Assembly (NCBI RefSeq): GCF_000834015.1
Contig: NZ_JXQI01000081.1
Coordinates: 1-56,609, forward strand
From: Prevotella pectinovora
GTDB taxonomy: Bacteria; Bacteroidota; Bacteroidia; Bacteroidales; Bacteroidaceae
Direction of reading: 5' to 3'
Length of the DNA: 56,609 nt
Position 1 is the stretch's first letter. Each line of letters opens with the position of its first letter. The notes beneath the pieces were generated by a model. The model made no database searches. It was not told the DNA's origin and saw nothing but the letters and a program-made list of their open reading frames with translations. The position numbers and the translations under genes were made by a program. Shown in pieces: positions 1 to 13,163 of this stretch.

Positions 1-244
1 GCATCGTGGGGTAAGGGGATGGTGGCTACATATTGATGTTGTGCTGTTGCTTTTTACTGAAAGCTGCTACTAACGACTCATAAATCTACCCTTAATCGTG
101 TATTGGATGATAGTTGCGGATTTTAGGCTTATTTTGCAAAGATACGTAATTTTCTATATGGATGCAAGTCAAAGATATACTTTGTTTGCCATATATTGAA
201 GTAGATTGTTGGTGGTGATGATTTTTTTTCTTTAATTTGCATCC
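1..244. other. Non-coding left edge with two leftward promoter-like boxes
   Basis: No gene is supported here. Two minus-strand TATCTTTG boxes lie at 137-144 and 170-177. They fit the Bacteroidota -7 consensus TAnnTTTG and would drive a gene off the left edge. I see no clear plus-strand box for the protease that starts at 245; the T-rich stretch at 220-240 is the likeliest place for it. Confidence 0.45.
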
Positions 245-2497
245 ATGAAAAAGACATTATTATATATATTGCTGCTCTTGTCGGTGGCAACCAGGGTCAG
301 TGCGCAACATACGGGAGCGAGCCTTTACAAAATGTCGAGGCTTGTCAGACTTGCATCCATCGAGGCAAAGAAGGGACAAGGACAATATGCCAAGACATTG
401 ACCGGAGGAAGAGAGAGAGGCGACAGCCGTGCATTTGATGTTCCCCGTCAGCGCAGCCTATGTGCATTTGTTCAGATGAAGGGAGATGGCAGGCGTGTGT
501 TGGAAGAAAACCATTGTACGCCTCTTGCTCAGTTCGGGGATATATATATCGCCGATATTCCGTTGCGGCATCTCGACGGCTTGTCGTTGTCAGAGAGTGT
601 GCTGAGGATTGAAGCCGGCAGGAGTCACACGCTGACGATGGACACCACGGCAGTGATAGTGGATGCTCCCGCGGTGTGGAACGGCAGCTCTTTGCCTCAG
701 GCTTATACCGGACAGGGAGTGGTGGTCGGCGTCATGGACGTAGGCTTTGATGTGACGAATCCCAATTTCTATGACACCACACTCACTGCCACACGCATAC
801 GGCGCTTCTGGGACCAGCTTTCGCCAGACAGTATCGGCAGCGGAATGTATGTCGGCGCTGACTATCGCACGCCGGAGGAGATTCTTGCCTATGCCCACTC
901 CCACGACGGGCTGATAGAGACCCACGGCACCCACACCTTGGGAATAGCTGCGGGTACGGGTTTCGACACACCTTATCGCGGTATGGCATACGATGCCGAT
1001 ATCTGCATCGTGAGCAATGCCGTGAATACAGACCTGCCGCTGATTCCCGAAGAACTGTTATACAAATACACATCAGCAACCGACGTCCTCGGATTCAAAT
1101 ACATCTTCGACTATGCCCAGGAGGTGGGCAAACCTTGTGTAATATCATTCAGTGAGGGCAGTTCGCAGTCGTTCGACGATGATGAACGGCTTTTCGAGGA
1201 AGTGCTCGGACAGATACAGGGACCGGGCCGCATCCTTGTGGCGAGTGCCGGAAACGACGGGTCGCGCAGGACATATCAGCATAAGCCACGTGGGGTGGAA
1301 CGCGACGGAGTGTTCTTCCTTTCGCAGTCAGACCGTACTTATTTCTGCATGGCTTCAGAAAACCAGTTTCAGATATGCCTCTCTGCATACACCTCAGCCA
1401 CGGACAGAGAACAACTATATATTCCTACCGCCGATATCCTTAATGCCGAAGACTCCACGGTGGTAGACTCCGTAGACTTTTTCGGTCACCGGTTGAAATA
1501 CACCATACAGGCATGCCGCGCATATTTCAATCCAGACCTCATAGCCTACTACCTGTTGGCAGAGATGCAAGGCGGGGTGGGGTGGTCGCTGTTCCTCTCA
1601 GCCGAGGCCGTTGGCGAGGCCGCCGAAGTGGATTTCTACAGTAGTGCCACACAGTTTTATCCCAGTGAGATAAACCCTTCGATAAGTGGCGGCGAACCGG
1701 CATACAGTGTCGGCAGTCCGGGCTGTGCCCCATCGGTGATATGCGTGGGAGCCACGGCATACCGCGACCATATCGTCAATGCCGACGGTGTGGCTCAGAC
1801 CTATGATTGCGGTCACGACGGCGAAGTGGCAGACTATTCCTCTGTCGGTCCGACCCGCGACGGGCGCATCAAGCCCGATGTCGTTGCCAACGGCACTCAT
1901 GTGGTGTCATCGGCAAGCAGTTATTTCATAGAGGCGAATCCGGAGGGCAGCGTGAAAGATTATACCGTAGCCACTTCCCGATTCCATGACCGCACCTACC
2001 CGTGGGCGGCATTCCTCGGCACCTCGATGTCAACACCCGTCGTTGCCGGTACGATAGCCTTGTGGCTGCAAGCCAATCCTGATCTCACCACCCGGCAGGT
2101 GATGGATGTGCTGGCGGCAACGAGCCATCGTAGGGACGGCGCCCGGCAGGGAGAAAAGGATAACCGTTGGGGGTATGGAGAGATAGATGCCTATGCCGGT
2201 CTGCTCCGTGTGCTTGGTCTCGATGGCATAAGCGAGATTTCCAATCACCATCCTTCCCGTCTCGATATCAAATATGCTGACGACACGGTGTGGCTCTCTG
2301 CCGAGGGTGAAGTTCCGGCAGAGAGGGTAAGCGTGGCGATATATTCTGTGGTGGGAAAGAGGATGCTCCAGAAGGCAGTACGCCTGTCATCCGATTCTTC
2401 CGGCATCAGTCTGTCGTCACTTCCATCAGGTGTGTATGTCGTGCAGACCACGTCGGTAACGCCCGGTTTCACAGGGTCTTGCGTATTCAGGAAATAG
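245..2497 (+). CDS. Secreted S8 (subtilisin-like) serine protease with a Por-type C-terminus
   Basis: This 750-residue secreted endopeptidase has a signal peptide over about residues 1-20, ending VSAQ. The catalytic triad is readable: Asp165 in GVMDVGFD, His227 in ETHGTHTLG and Ser594 in GTSMSTPVVAG. The gap of about 365 residues between His and Ser is longer than in simple subtilisins, which suggests an insert domain over roughly residues 360-500. The last 80 residues form a beta-rich module ending LPSGVYVVQTT...CVFRK. This resembles a type A sorting domain of the type IX secretion system, so I infer export across the outer membrane and cell-surface attachment. The gene stands alone. Substrate specificity cannot be read from the sequence. 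Confidence 0.9.
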   Translation: MKKTLLYILLLLSVATRVSAQHTGASLYKMSRLVRLASIEAKKGQGQYAKTLTGGRERGDSRAFDVPRQRSLCAFVQMKGDGRRVLEENHCTPLAQFGDIYIADIPLRHLDGLSLSESVLRIEAGRSHTLTMDTTAVIVDAPAVWNGSSLPQAYTGQGVVVGVMDVGFDVTNPNFYDTTLTATRIRRFWDQLSPDSIGSGMYVGADYRTPEEILAYAHSHDGLIETHGTHTLGIAAGTGFDTPYRGMAYDADICIVSNAVNTDLPLIPEELLYKYTSATDVLGFKYIFDYAQEVGKPCVISFSEGSSQSFDDDERLFEEVLGQIQGPGRILVASAGNDGSRRTYQHKPRGVERDGVFFLSQSDRTYFCMASENQFQICLSAYTSATDREQLYIPTADILNAEDSTVVDSVDFFGHRLKYTIQACRAYFNPDLIAYYLLAEMQGGVGWSLFLSAEAVGEAAEVDFYSSATQFYPSEINPSISGGEPAYSVGSPGCAPSVICVGATAYRDHIVNADGVAQTYDCGHDGEVADYSSVGPTRDGRIKPDVVANGTHVVSSASSYFIEANPEGSVKDYTVATSRFHDRTYPWAAFLGTSMSTPVVAGTIALWLQANPDLTTRQVMDVLAATSHRRDGARQGEKDNRWGYGEIDAYAGLLRVLGLDGISEISNHHPSRLDIKYADDTVWLSAEGEVPAERVSVAIYSVVGKRMLQKAVRLSSDSSGISLSSLPSGVYVVQTTSVTPGFTGSCVFRK

Positions 2498-2540
2498 CGC
2501 AAAAGGTATTCTGTTCCTCCTTTCGTTCCCGTATAATCAC

Positions 2541-2578
2541 TTTTAGGTATTTTGCACAAAACCCTAATTTTAGGTATT
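2541..2578 (+). promoter_or_regulatory. Direct repeat upstream of the flavodoxin promoter
   Basis: TTTTAGGTATT occurs twice, at 2541-2551 and 2568-2578, with start points 27 bp apart. The second copy overlaps the presumed -33 element of the flavodoxin promoter. This is a plausible operator pair; the regulator is unknown. Confidence 0.4.
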
Positions 2579-2607
2579 GCAGCATTGTGGCGGATGCCGT
2601 ACCTTTG
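2577..2607 (+). promoter_or_regulatory. Candidate flavodoxin promoter (TTG-N20-TACCTTTG)
   Basis: The -7 box TACCTTTG is at 2600-2607, with TTG at 2577-2579 and a 20-nt spacer. This matches the Bacteroidota sigma-ABfr type of promoter. Transcription would start near 2612 and leave a leader of about 125 nt containing the 8-nt repeat array. Confidence 0.6.
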
Positions 2608-2638
2608 CAACCGTGAAAAGGATAATTCTTACGTCTTA

Positions 2639-2678
2639 CGAGTTGACGAGTTGACAAGGAGACGAGTTGACAAGGAGT
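2639..2678 (+). repeat. Array of five degenerate 8-nt units in the flavodoxin leader
   Basis: Five consecutive 8-nt units are readable: CGAGTTGA, CGAGTTGA, CAAGGAGA, CGAGTTGA, CAAGGAGT. The same unit recurs in at least five other spacers of the window (near 5097, 23341, 41352, 53880 and 56440). Here the array lies inside the presumed 5' leader of the flavodoxin mRNA. Confidence 0.75.
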
Positions 2679-2737
2679 TTTCTTTTTTCATATAGATTCT
2701 TTGGATTTTTAAACTTAGTAATATAGAGAGATAGAAT

Positions 2738-3232
2738 ATGAAAAAGACATTGGTTGTTTATGGTTCCTCAACAGGAACTTGCCAGAGCATCGCTGAGACA
2801 ATAGCGGAAAAGCTCGGAGCAGAAGTGGTAGACGTGGCAAACCTCGATGACGCCCAGGTGAACGAGGCGGAGAATCTCATTCTCGGCACTTCAACATGGG
2901 GCGCCGGAGAAGTTCAGGACGATTGGTATGACGGACTGAACAAACTGAAGAAACTCGACCTCAATGGAAAAACCGTGGCGCTCTTCGGTTGTGGCGACTG
3001 CGAGTCGTATGGCGACACCTTCTGCGGTGGCATGGACGAGATTTATTCTGCCCTTCAGGACAAGGGCGTGAAATTCGTTGGTCAGGTATCAACCGATGAT
3101 TATACATTCGACGATTCTGCAGCTGTGGTTGATGGCAAGTTCGTGGGTCTCGCTCTTGATGATATAAACGAAGACGACAAGACCCCAGGCCGCATTGATG
3201 CATGGCTGGATGACATCAAGGGTGAGCTGTAA
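2738..3232 (+). CDS. fldA: Flavodoxin
   Basis: This 164-residue FMN-binding electron carrier is the usual length for a long-chain flavodoxin. It opens with the phosphate-binding loop in VVYGSSTGTCQSIAE (about residues 6-20). It also has the typical TSTWGAGEVQDDW segment (about 51-63) and the conserved FGCGD..SYGDTFCGG region (about 83-98). It would replace ferredoxin as a soluble low-potential carrier, typically when iron is scarce. A DUF2023 gene follows on the same strand after 204 nt, an arrangement common in Bacteroidales. The family is certain; iron control is inferred from family behaviour, since no Fur box was recognised. Confidence 0.93.
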   Translation: MKKTLVVYGSSTGTCQSIAETIAEKLGAEVVDVANLDDAQVNEAENLILGTSTWGAGEVQDDWYDGLNKLKKLDLNGKTVALFGCGDCESYGDTFCGGMDEIYSALQDKGVKFVGQVSTDDYTFDDSAAVVDGKFVGLALDDINEDDKTPGRIDAWLDDIKGEL

Positions 3233-3268
3233 GTCACGATGTCTAAGCCATAGACTTTACATAAAATT

Positions 3269-3296
3269 GACGGTCCGCAACGCATTGGTTGCGGAA
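3269..3296 (+). other. Stem-loop between fldA and the DUF2023 gene
   Basis: TCCGCAAC and GTTGCGGA pair around a GCATTG loop. An ACGGT/ACCGT extension lengthens the stem with a small bulge. Further on, the phrase TTTCCCGTGG(G)TGACT occurs twice, near 3339 and 3376. The 204-nt spacer is therefore structured and may set the ratio of the two products. No T-run follows, so it is not a clear terminator. Confidence 0.45.
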
Positions 3297-3436
3297 CACC
3301 GTTGACAGGACAGTACACCTGCGGGCTGACGTTTCCCGTGGTGACTCCCGAACCGGATAGAGTGTAGGGGAGTGTTTCCCGTGGGTGACTGACTTGTTGA
3401 CATATAAAAATATACGATACTAACAATTAAAGCAAA

Positions 3437-3814
3437 ATGATGATGCAAGACACTGCGAGCGTAATGCCGATAGACATGAAGGTCCTGATGAATCATATCT
3501 ATGAGTTCAAGAAGGGCGTCAGACAAATGGTACTGTTCACTTTCAACAAGAAATATGAGTGTTACGCTCTGGATCGTCTCAAGCGTCAGAACATAGACTA
3601 TATCATACAGCCCGTTGGCAACGACCGCATGAACCTCTTCTTCGGCAAGAAGGAGTGTATGGATGCCATACGGCTGATGGTTACGCGTCCCCTCAGCAAG
3701 CTCACTCCAGAGGAGGACTTCATGCTCGGAGCACTGCTCGGGTATGACATCTGCGCTCAGTGCGAGCGCTATTGTGAGCGCAAGTGCCGTAAATGTAATG
3801 CGGCGCTACAGTAG
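3437..3814 (+). CDS. DUF2023 family protein with a cysteine-rich tail
   Basis: This 125-residue protein is recognisable as DUF2023 from [34 protein letters not shown] and [16 protein letters not shown]. These small proteins are typically encoded beside flavodoxin in Bacteroidota and have no established function. The C-terminus carries five cysteines, C106, C109, C113, C117 and C120, in the pattern CxxCxxxCxxxCxxC, which could hold zinc or an Fe-S cluster. There is no signal peptide, so the protein is probably cytoplasmic. The neighbourhood suggests a flavodoxin partner or redox sensor, but that is inference. The start could be any of the first three Met codons; the first is used. Confidence 0.8.
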   Translation: MMMQDTASVMPIDMKVLMNHIYEFKKGVRQMVLFTFNKKYECYALDRLKRQNIDYIIQPVGNDRMNLFFGKKECMDAIRLMVTRPLSKLTPEEDFMLGALLGYDICAQCERYCERKCRKCNAALQ

Positions 3815-3908
3815 CAAGGATTTTCTTTTTAGTCAAGTAATTTACATATTATCATCTTGATGATTGCCCATTAAGATAAAATTCATAATGTTTTTGTATT
3901 ATATACCC

Positions 3909-3940
3909 ATGTCGGACTGGCTGTGAAGCTGGTCCGACAT
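3909..3940 (+). terminator. Long hairpin after the DUF2023 gene
   Basis: TGTCGGAC..GGCT pairs with AGCT..GTCCGACA around a GTGA loop, giving a near-perfect stem of about 13 bp. No strong T-run follows. It sits about 100 nt after the DUF2023 stop and may end or stabilise the fldA transcript. Confidence 0.45.
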
Positions 3941-4012
3941 GCTGTTGGTATGTAAAGTGTTTCTCATTCAATATTTTCTTCCATAAAATTATCATCGTAA
4001 GCTAGATTTTTC

Positions 4013-4148
4013 TAACTTTGCATAAGATAAGCTTCACCTCAGCATAGCTTTCAAGCAAGCTTGGCGCTCTGCCTTCGGTTTGCATTATCTTTGCATAAGA
4101 TAAGCTTCACCTCAGCATAGCTTTCAAGCAAGCTTGGCGCTCTGCCTT
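4013..4148 (+). repeat. Tandem 60-bp repeat (73-bp period), each copy led by a -7 box
   Basis: The same 60 bp occurs at 4016-4075 and 4089-4148 with no difference seen by eye. Each copy begins within a TAnnTTTG box: TAACTTTG at 4013-4020 and TATCTTTG at 4086-4093. The second box has a TTG 22 nt upstream, inside the first copy. The array ends 36 nt before the M48 protease start, so it probably provides two tandem promoters for that gene. The unit edges match those of the 75-bp repeats at 6570-6867. Confidence 0.75.
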
Positions 4149-4184
4149 TGAAGTGATAAATCAAAAAAACAACATCAGACGAAT

Positions 4185-5087
4185 ATGAAAAAAATCAGCA
4201 AATTACTGTTGGCGGTCATGACGCTGACAGTAGTGTCTTGTGGAACCACAAGCACGGTGCCTGTTACAGGCAGAAAGCAGCATATCCTCGTTTCCGACGA
4301 AGAGGTGCTCGGTCTCAGCAACAAGGAGTATACCAACTACATGAAGACTGCTAAGGTGTCTACCAACGCCACAAACACGGCGATGGTGAAACGTGTGGGC
4401 CAGCGCCTTGCCACAGCCGTGGAACAATATCTAAAAGCCAACAACCAGTCGGCAGAACTGAAAAACTACAATTGGGAGTTCAATCTCGTGCAGGACAATT
4501 CAGCAAATGCCTTCTGTATGCCTGGCGGCAAAATTGTGGTATACGAAGGACTGCTCCCCATTACACAGAACGAGAGTGCTCTTGCTATTGTTCTCGGTCA
4601 TGAGATTGCCCATGCCGTGGCAAAGCATTCGGCAGAGCAGATAAGCAAGCAGATGAAGCAGCAGTATGGTTCGCAGATTCTGGGAGCCGTGCTCAGCGGT
4701 GCCGGAGTCAGCTCAAATACCACCAGCATAGCACAGGGTGTGTTCGGACTCGGAAGCAAATTCAGCAATCTCCACTATTCTCGTCAGAATGAGAGCGAGG
4801 CCGACTATATGGGACTCGTTTTTGCCGCGATGGCGGGCTACGACCCTAACGTGGCAGTAAGCTTCTGGCAGCGCATGGCGGCAAGTTCCACCAGTACCAC
4901 ACCGGCTTTCCTCAGCGATCACCCTTCCGACGCCAAGCGTATCGCCGACATACAGAAATGGTTGCCAGAGGCTCTGAAATACTATAAGCCAGTGGCTACC
5001 ACCACTACCAAGACAACAACGACCACTAAGACCACTTCTAAAAAGAAGACTACAAAAAAGAAGTCTACAACAAAGAGAAGAAAGTGA
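4185..5087 (+). CDS. M48 family metalloprotease lipoprotein
   Basis: This 300-residue zinc protease is of the BepA/LoiP type. The leader MKKISKLLLAVMTLTVVSC is a lipoprotein signal with the acylated Cys at residue 19, so it is anchored in the envelope. The zinc motif is H139-E140-I-A-H143, and the third ligand is probably E205 in NESEADYMG. Bacterial homologues degrade misassembled outer-membrane proteins. Residues from about 272 onward form a low-complexity Thr/Lys tail with a strongly basic end; such a tail is not part of the catalytic fold and could bind the envelope or nucleic acid. Two tandem promoter repeats precede the gene. Family assignment is firm; the quality-control role is by homology. 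Confidence 0.9.
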   Translation: MKKISKLLLAVMTLTVVSCGTTSTVPVTGRKQHILVSDEEVLGLSNKEYTNYMKTAKVSTNATNTAMVKRVGQRLATAVEQYLKANNQSAELKNYNWEFNLVQDNSANAFCMPGGKIVVYEGLLPITQNESALAIVLGHEIAHAVAKHSAEQISKQMKQQYGSQILGAVLSGAGVSSNTTSIAQGVFGLGSKFSNLHYSRQNESEADYMGLVFAAMAGYDPNVAVSFWQRMAASSTSTTPAFLSDHPSDAKRIADIQKWLPEALKYYKPVATTTTKTTTTTKTTSKKKTTKKKSTTKRRK

Positions 5088-5096
5088 TTCTGTATA

Positions 5097-5214
5097 CGAG
5101 TAAACAAGCAGATGGGTAGATAAGCAGACGAGTAGACAAGGAAGTTGCCATTTGTTACAAAATGGAGAACAGATATCCTTGTCTACTCGTCTGCTTGTTT
5201 ACTTGTCAACTCGT
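5097..5214. repeat. Inverted pair of 8-nt repeat arrays between convergent genes
   Basis: The left arm (5097-5144) reads as 8-nt units: CGAGTAAA, CAAGCAGA, TGGGTAGA, TAAGCAGA, CGAGTAGA, CAAGGAAG. The right arm (5176-5214) is the reverse complement of the same kind of array. The arms can fold into a long imperfect hairpin around a loop of about 30 nt. It lies between the M48 gene and the permease, which converge here, so it may act as a bidirectional terminator. Confidence 0.7.
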
Positions 5215-5221
5215 CAGCATC

Positions 5222-6541
5222 TCATTCCTTTATCCTTATCAGCAGGTTTGAGAATATGGCGAGCAGTCCGCCGGTAGTTATTCCCGATGAGAAAATGCTG
5301 CGCAGCGTCTCGGGGAAGCCCGACAGAATCTCAGGCATGAACTCCACACTCAGTCCGCCGGCAAGACTTATCGCCAGCACCAGAATCTCCTTTCGACCCA
5401 GTTTCTGCGAGGCGATGACCTTTATTCCCGATGCCGCCACCGTGCCGAACATCAGCAGTGTGGCACCTCCCAACACAGGTTCCGGCATCAGCGAGAATAC
5501 CAGACTCACGGCAGGAAACACGCTAAGGATGATGAGAAAGGCAGAGATGAAATATCCCACGTAGCGCGATGCCACTCCCGTGAGCTGTATCATACCGTTG
5601 TTCTGAGCGAAAATGGAGTTGGGGAAGGAGTTCAGGGCTGCAGAGATAAACGATGAAACGCCGTTTGCCACCACACCTCCCGATGCACGCTTCATGAAGA
5701 GGTCACCCTCCACAGGTTCGCCGGAAATCATTGAATTCGCCGTGATGTCGCCATAAGCTTCTATCGCCGTTATTATGAAGATTATGCTCAGCGAGATGAA
5801 GGCAGAGAGGTCGAAGTCAAGTCCATATTTGAACGGCACCGGCACATATACGCCGCCGAAACTCTTCACCGAGTCAAAGTCGATATATCCCAGCGCCCAC
5901 GACAATACATACCCAACGGCAAGTCCGATTACGATGGAACTCATCCTGAGGTAGCGGTTCTTGCAACTGTTGAAAAACACTATTGTGGCAAGTACCAGAG
6001 CCGCGAGTCCGAGATTGTGCAGAGCGCCGAACGTACCGTTTGCCATCGCCGCATTACCGCCGCCACACGACGATATCCCCACCTTTATAAGACAGAGACC
6101 AATCAGCGTGACCACAATTCCAGACACCAATGGGGTGATGATCTTGCGTGCATATCTCAGTATGCTGCCCACGAACACCTCCACTACCGATGCCGCCATA
6201 CACGAACCGAACACCACAGCCAGTCCGCCGCCCATTCCAGCCGCTATTATCGGTCCTATGAACGAATAGCTCGTTCCCTGTATGCAGAGCAGTCCGGTGC
6301 CCACAGCCCCGAATTTCCTGCATTGGATGAATGTGGATACACCCGATGCGAAGAGCGCCATCGATACGAGGAAGCTCGTCGTCTCTATGTCGAGCTGCAT
6401 CTGCGATGCTATTATCAAAGGTGGTGTCATTATCGCCACGAAGATTGCAAACAAATGCTGCAATGCCGCAAACACCGATTCCACGAATGGCGGACGGTCG
6501 TTGAGTCCATAGATTATTCCATTTTTCTGTTCTGTTGCCAT
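5222..6541 (-). CDS. NCS2 family nucleobase permease (xanthine/uracil type)
   Basis: This 439-residue inner-membrane permease has about 12-14 hydrophobic segments. It matches the nucleobase-cation symporter-2 family through QCRKFGAVGTGLLCIQGTSY, the ITAIEAYGD..A segment (a Glu in that helix binds substrate in UraA/XanQ) and NSFPNSIFAQNNG. Xanthine or another purine is more likely than uracil given the SVxFQ-like and QNNG features, but the substrate is not settled. The start chosen is MATEQKNG at 6541. An upstream Met at 6610 would add 23 residues read through the promoter repeat and is rejected. The gene is monocistronic and driven from the four 75-bp repeats just upstream. Confidence 0.88.
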   Translation of the reverse strand: MATEQKNGIIYGLNDRPPFVESVFAALQHLFAIFVAIMTPPLIIASQMQLDIETTSFLVSMALFASGVSTFIQCRKFGAVGTGLLCIQGTSYSFIGPIIAAGMGGGLAVVFGSCMAASVVEVFVGSILRYARKIITPLVSGIVVTLIGLCLIKVGISSCGGGNAAMANGTFGALHNLGLAALVLATIVFFNSCKNRYLRMSSIVIGLAVGYVLSWALGYIDFDSVKSFGGVYVPVPFKYGLDFDLSAFISLSIIFIITAIEAYGDITANSMISGEPVEGDLFMKRASGGVVANGVSSFISAALNSFPNSIFAQNNGMIQLTGVASRYVGYFISAFLIILSVFPAVSLVFSLMPEPVLGGATLLMFGTVAASGIKVIASQKLGRKEILVLAISLAGGLSVEFMPEILSGFPETLRSIFSSGITTGGLLAIFSNLLIRIKE

Positions 6542-6569
6542 ATCTGATATCCGATTTTGTATTATTCTG

Positions 6570-6867
6570 CAAAGATAGTGCAAACCGAGAGAAGAATGAA
6601 ATGAATTCATTCATTTCTTCTTCCGAGGTGCCGCCTATCTTATTCAAAGATAGTGCAAACCGAGAGAAGAACGAAATGAATTCATTCATTTCTTCTTCCG
6701 AGGTGCCGCCTATCTTATTCAAAGATAGTGCAAACCGAGAGAAGAACGAAATGAATTTATTCATTTCTTCTTCCGAGGTGCCGCCTATCTTATTCAAAGA
6801 TAGTGCAAACCGAGAGAAGAACGAAATGAATTCATTCATTTCTTCTTCCGAGGTGTAGCCTATCTTA
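6570..6867 (-). repeat. Four tandem 75-bp repeats carrying -7 boxes, upstream of the permease
   Basis: Units start at 6570, 6645, 6720 and 6795, an exact period of 75 bp with only a few substitutions. On the minus strand each unit ends in TATCTTTG (complement of 6570-6577, 6645-6652, 6720-6727 and 6795-6802). TTTC lies 20 nt upstream of the box, a one-base variant of the -33 TTTG. Each unit also holds a near-perfect 15-bp inverted repeat centred on GAATTC. The copy next to the permease would be its promoter, with about 30 nt of leader. Because 75 is divisible by three, long repeat-coded reading frames appear on both strands; these are artefacts. Confidence 0.85.
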
Positions 6868-7305
6868 TATATATCCAAAAAACACGTATTCGTAGAATAG
6901 CATAGGTGCGAAATAGCTAAAAATGGTTAATATATTTCGTAAATGTAAAAATTAATGCGGATAATTGATTAGATTTGCAAATTGAAATTAAAAGTGTAAG
7001 AGATAGTATAACAAATATTAAACCTGTGAAGATGTTTCCATGGCGGGAAAGTCAAACTCTCGCTGTGGAAAAGATCATTAATTGACAACAGATTATCAAC
7101 ACGTATAGTGTGTCTGTATTAAACCGACGGGTGGGGAGTGTTCTCACCTTATGGTTATGATGCAATAGTCAGCCATTAATATAGCTGAAACTTATTTACC
7201 TCTGTTGCATTAGATTAAATCTGAAGCTGCAGAACTTATGCTCCTATGGAGTTTATCTTAATTCAATAAATTGATATTCAAAACTTATAAGCTATTTTTA
7301 TATTT
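6868..7305 (+). other. Non-coding leader region before the small acidic peptide gene
   Basis: No gene is supported. A TAGATTTG box at 6970-6977 could start a transcript with a leader of about 320 nt. Within that leader, 7035-7048 and 7058-7071 form a stem of about 14 bp if G-U pairs are allowed (left arm TTTCCATGGCGGGA). A long structured leader suggests post-transcriptional control of the downstream genes. Confidence 0.45.
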
Positions 7306-7497
7306 ATGAAGAAGAAGTACTTAAAACCGGATCTCGAGGTCATTGCGCTTGAAACATGCGTAACTCTGGGGGGATTCAGTACATTTGAAGGCAATCCTCC
7401 TGAGATAGATGCCAAAGAACATAATGCTGTTAGCGGTTTCCTCTGGGATGACATCCAGGAGGACGATGATACGGATGAGGATTTGCACATGTTCTGA
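7306..7497 (+). CDS. Small acidic peptide, KKYxKPxxExI family
   Basis: This 63-residue product starts MKKKYLKPDLEVIALET and ends in an acidic stretch, WDDIQEDDDTDEDLHMF. The opening resembles the many short Bacteroidales peptides of the form MKKxYxKPxxEVxxLE, which have no assigned role and are often encoded beside secreted peptidases or surface proteins. There is no signal peptide or membrane segment. A 93-nt spacer separates it from the next gene on the same strand, and it may share the leader at 6970-7305. Coding is supported by the conserved opening and codon use. Confidence 0.6.
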   Translation: MKKKYLKPDLEVIALETCVTLGGFSTFEGNPPEIDAKEHNAVSGFLWDDIQEDDDTDEDLHMF

Positions 7498-7589
7498 CAA
7501 AACAACATAAGCCATATTCCCACTTTTCTTATTGGTGAACAGACATTGGCGTTCGCCAAAAACAGATTTTACGAATTAAACATTTTATC

Positions 7590-12999
<5,410 letters not shown>

Positions 13000-13040
13000 T
13001 ATTTGCAGAAATATTCTCTGATTTGAGAATAAACGTCAAT

Positions 13041-13072
13041 CCCAATCGGTCTTTATATTCAGACCGGTTGGG
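13041..13072 (+). terminator. Hairpin after the GH2 gene
   Basis: CCCAATCGGTCT (13041-13052) pairs with AGACCGGTTGGG (13061-13072), with a G-U pair, around an 8-nt loop. It follows the GH2 stop by about 40 nt. Confidence 0.6.
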
Positions 13073-13085
13073 GCTAAAATAAAGA

Positions 13086-13144
13086 AACTCTCCCGATAGG
13101 CTACAGGCAAAGACTTGATGCTTATCGGGAGAGTTCTTTTTTTT
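13086..13144. terminator. Bidirectional terminator between the GH2 gene and ilvC
   Basis: AACTCTCCCGATA (13086-13098) pairs perfectly with TATCGGGAGAGTT (13123-13135). Eight T residues follow on the plus strand, and a T-rich stretch follows on the minus strand. It separates the converging GH2 and ilv transcripts. Confidence 0.8.
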
Positions 13145-13163
13145 GTGGATTAATCCAAGCTTA

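Noticed and set aside
6542..6610. N-terminal extension of the permease to 6610
   Set aside because: It would translate the promoter repeat, and the family opening fits MATEQKNG at 6541.
6054..6878. A 274-codon minus-strand frame and a 107-codon plus-strand frame through the 75-bp repeats
   Set aside because: They exist because 75 is a multiple of three and the unit has no stop in those frames. The rest of the long frame runs antisense or out of frame through the permease gene.
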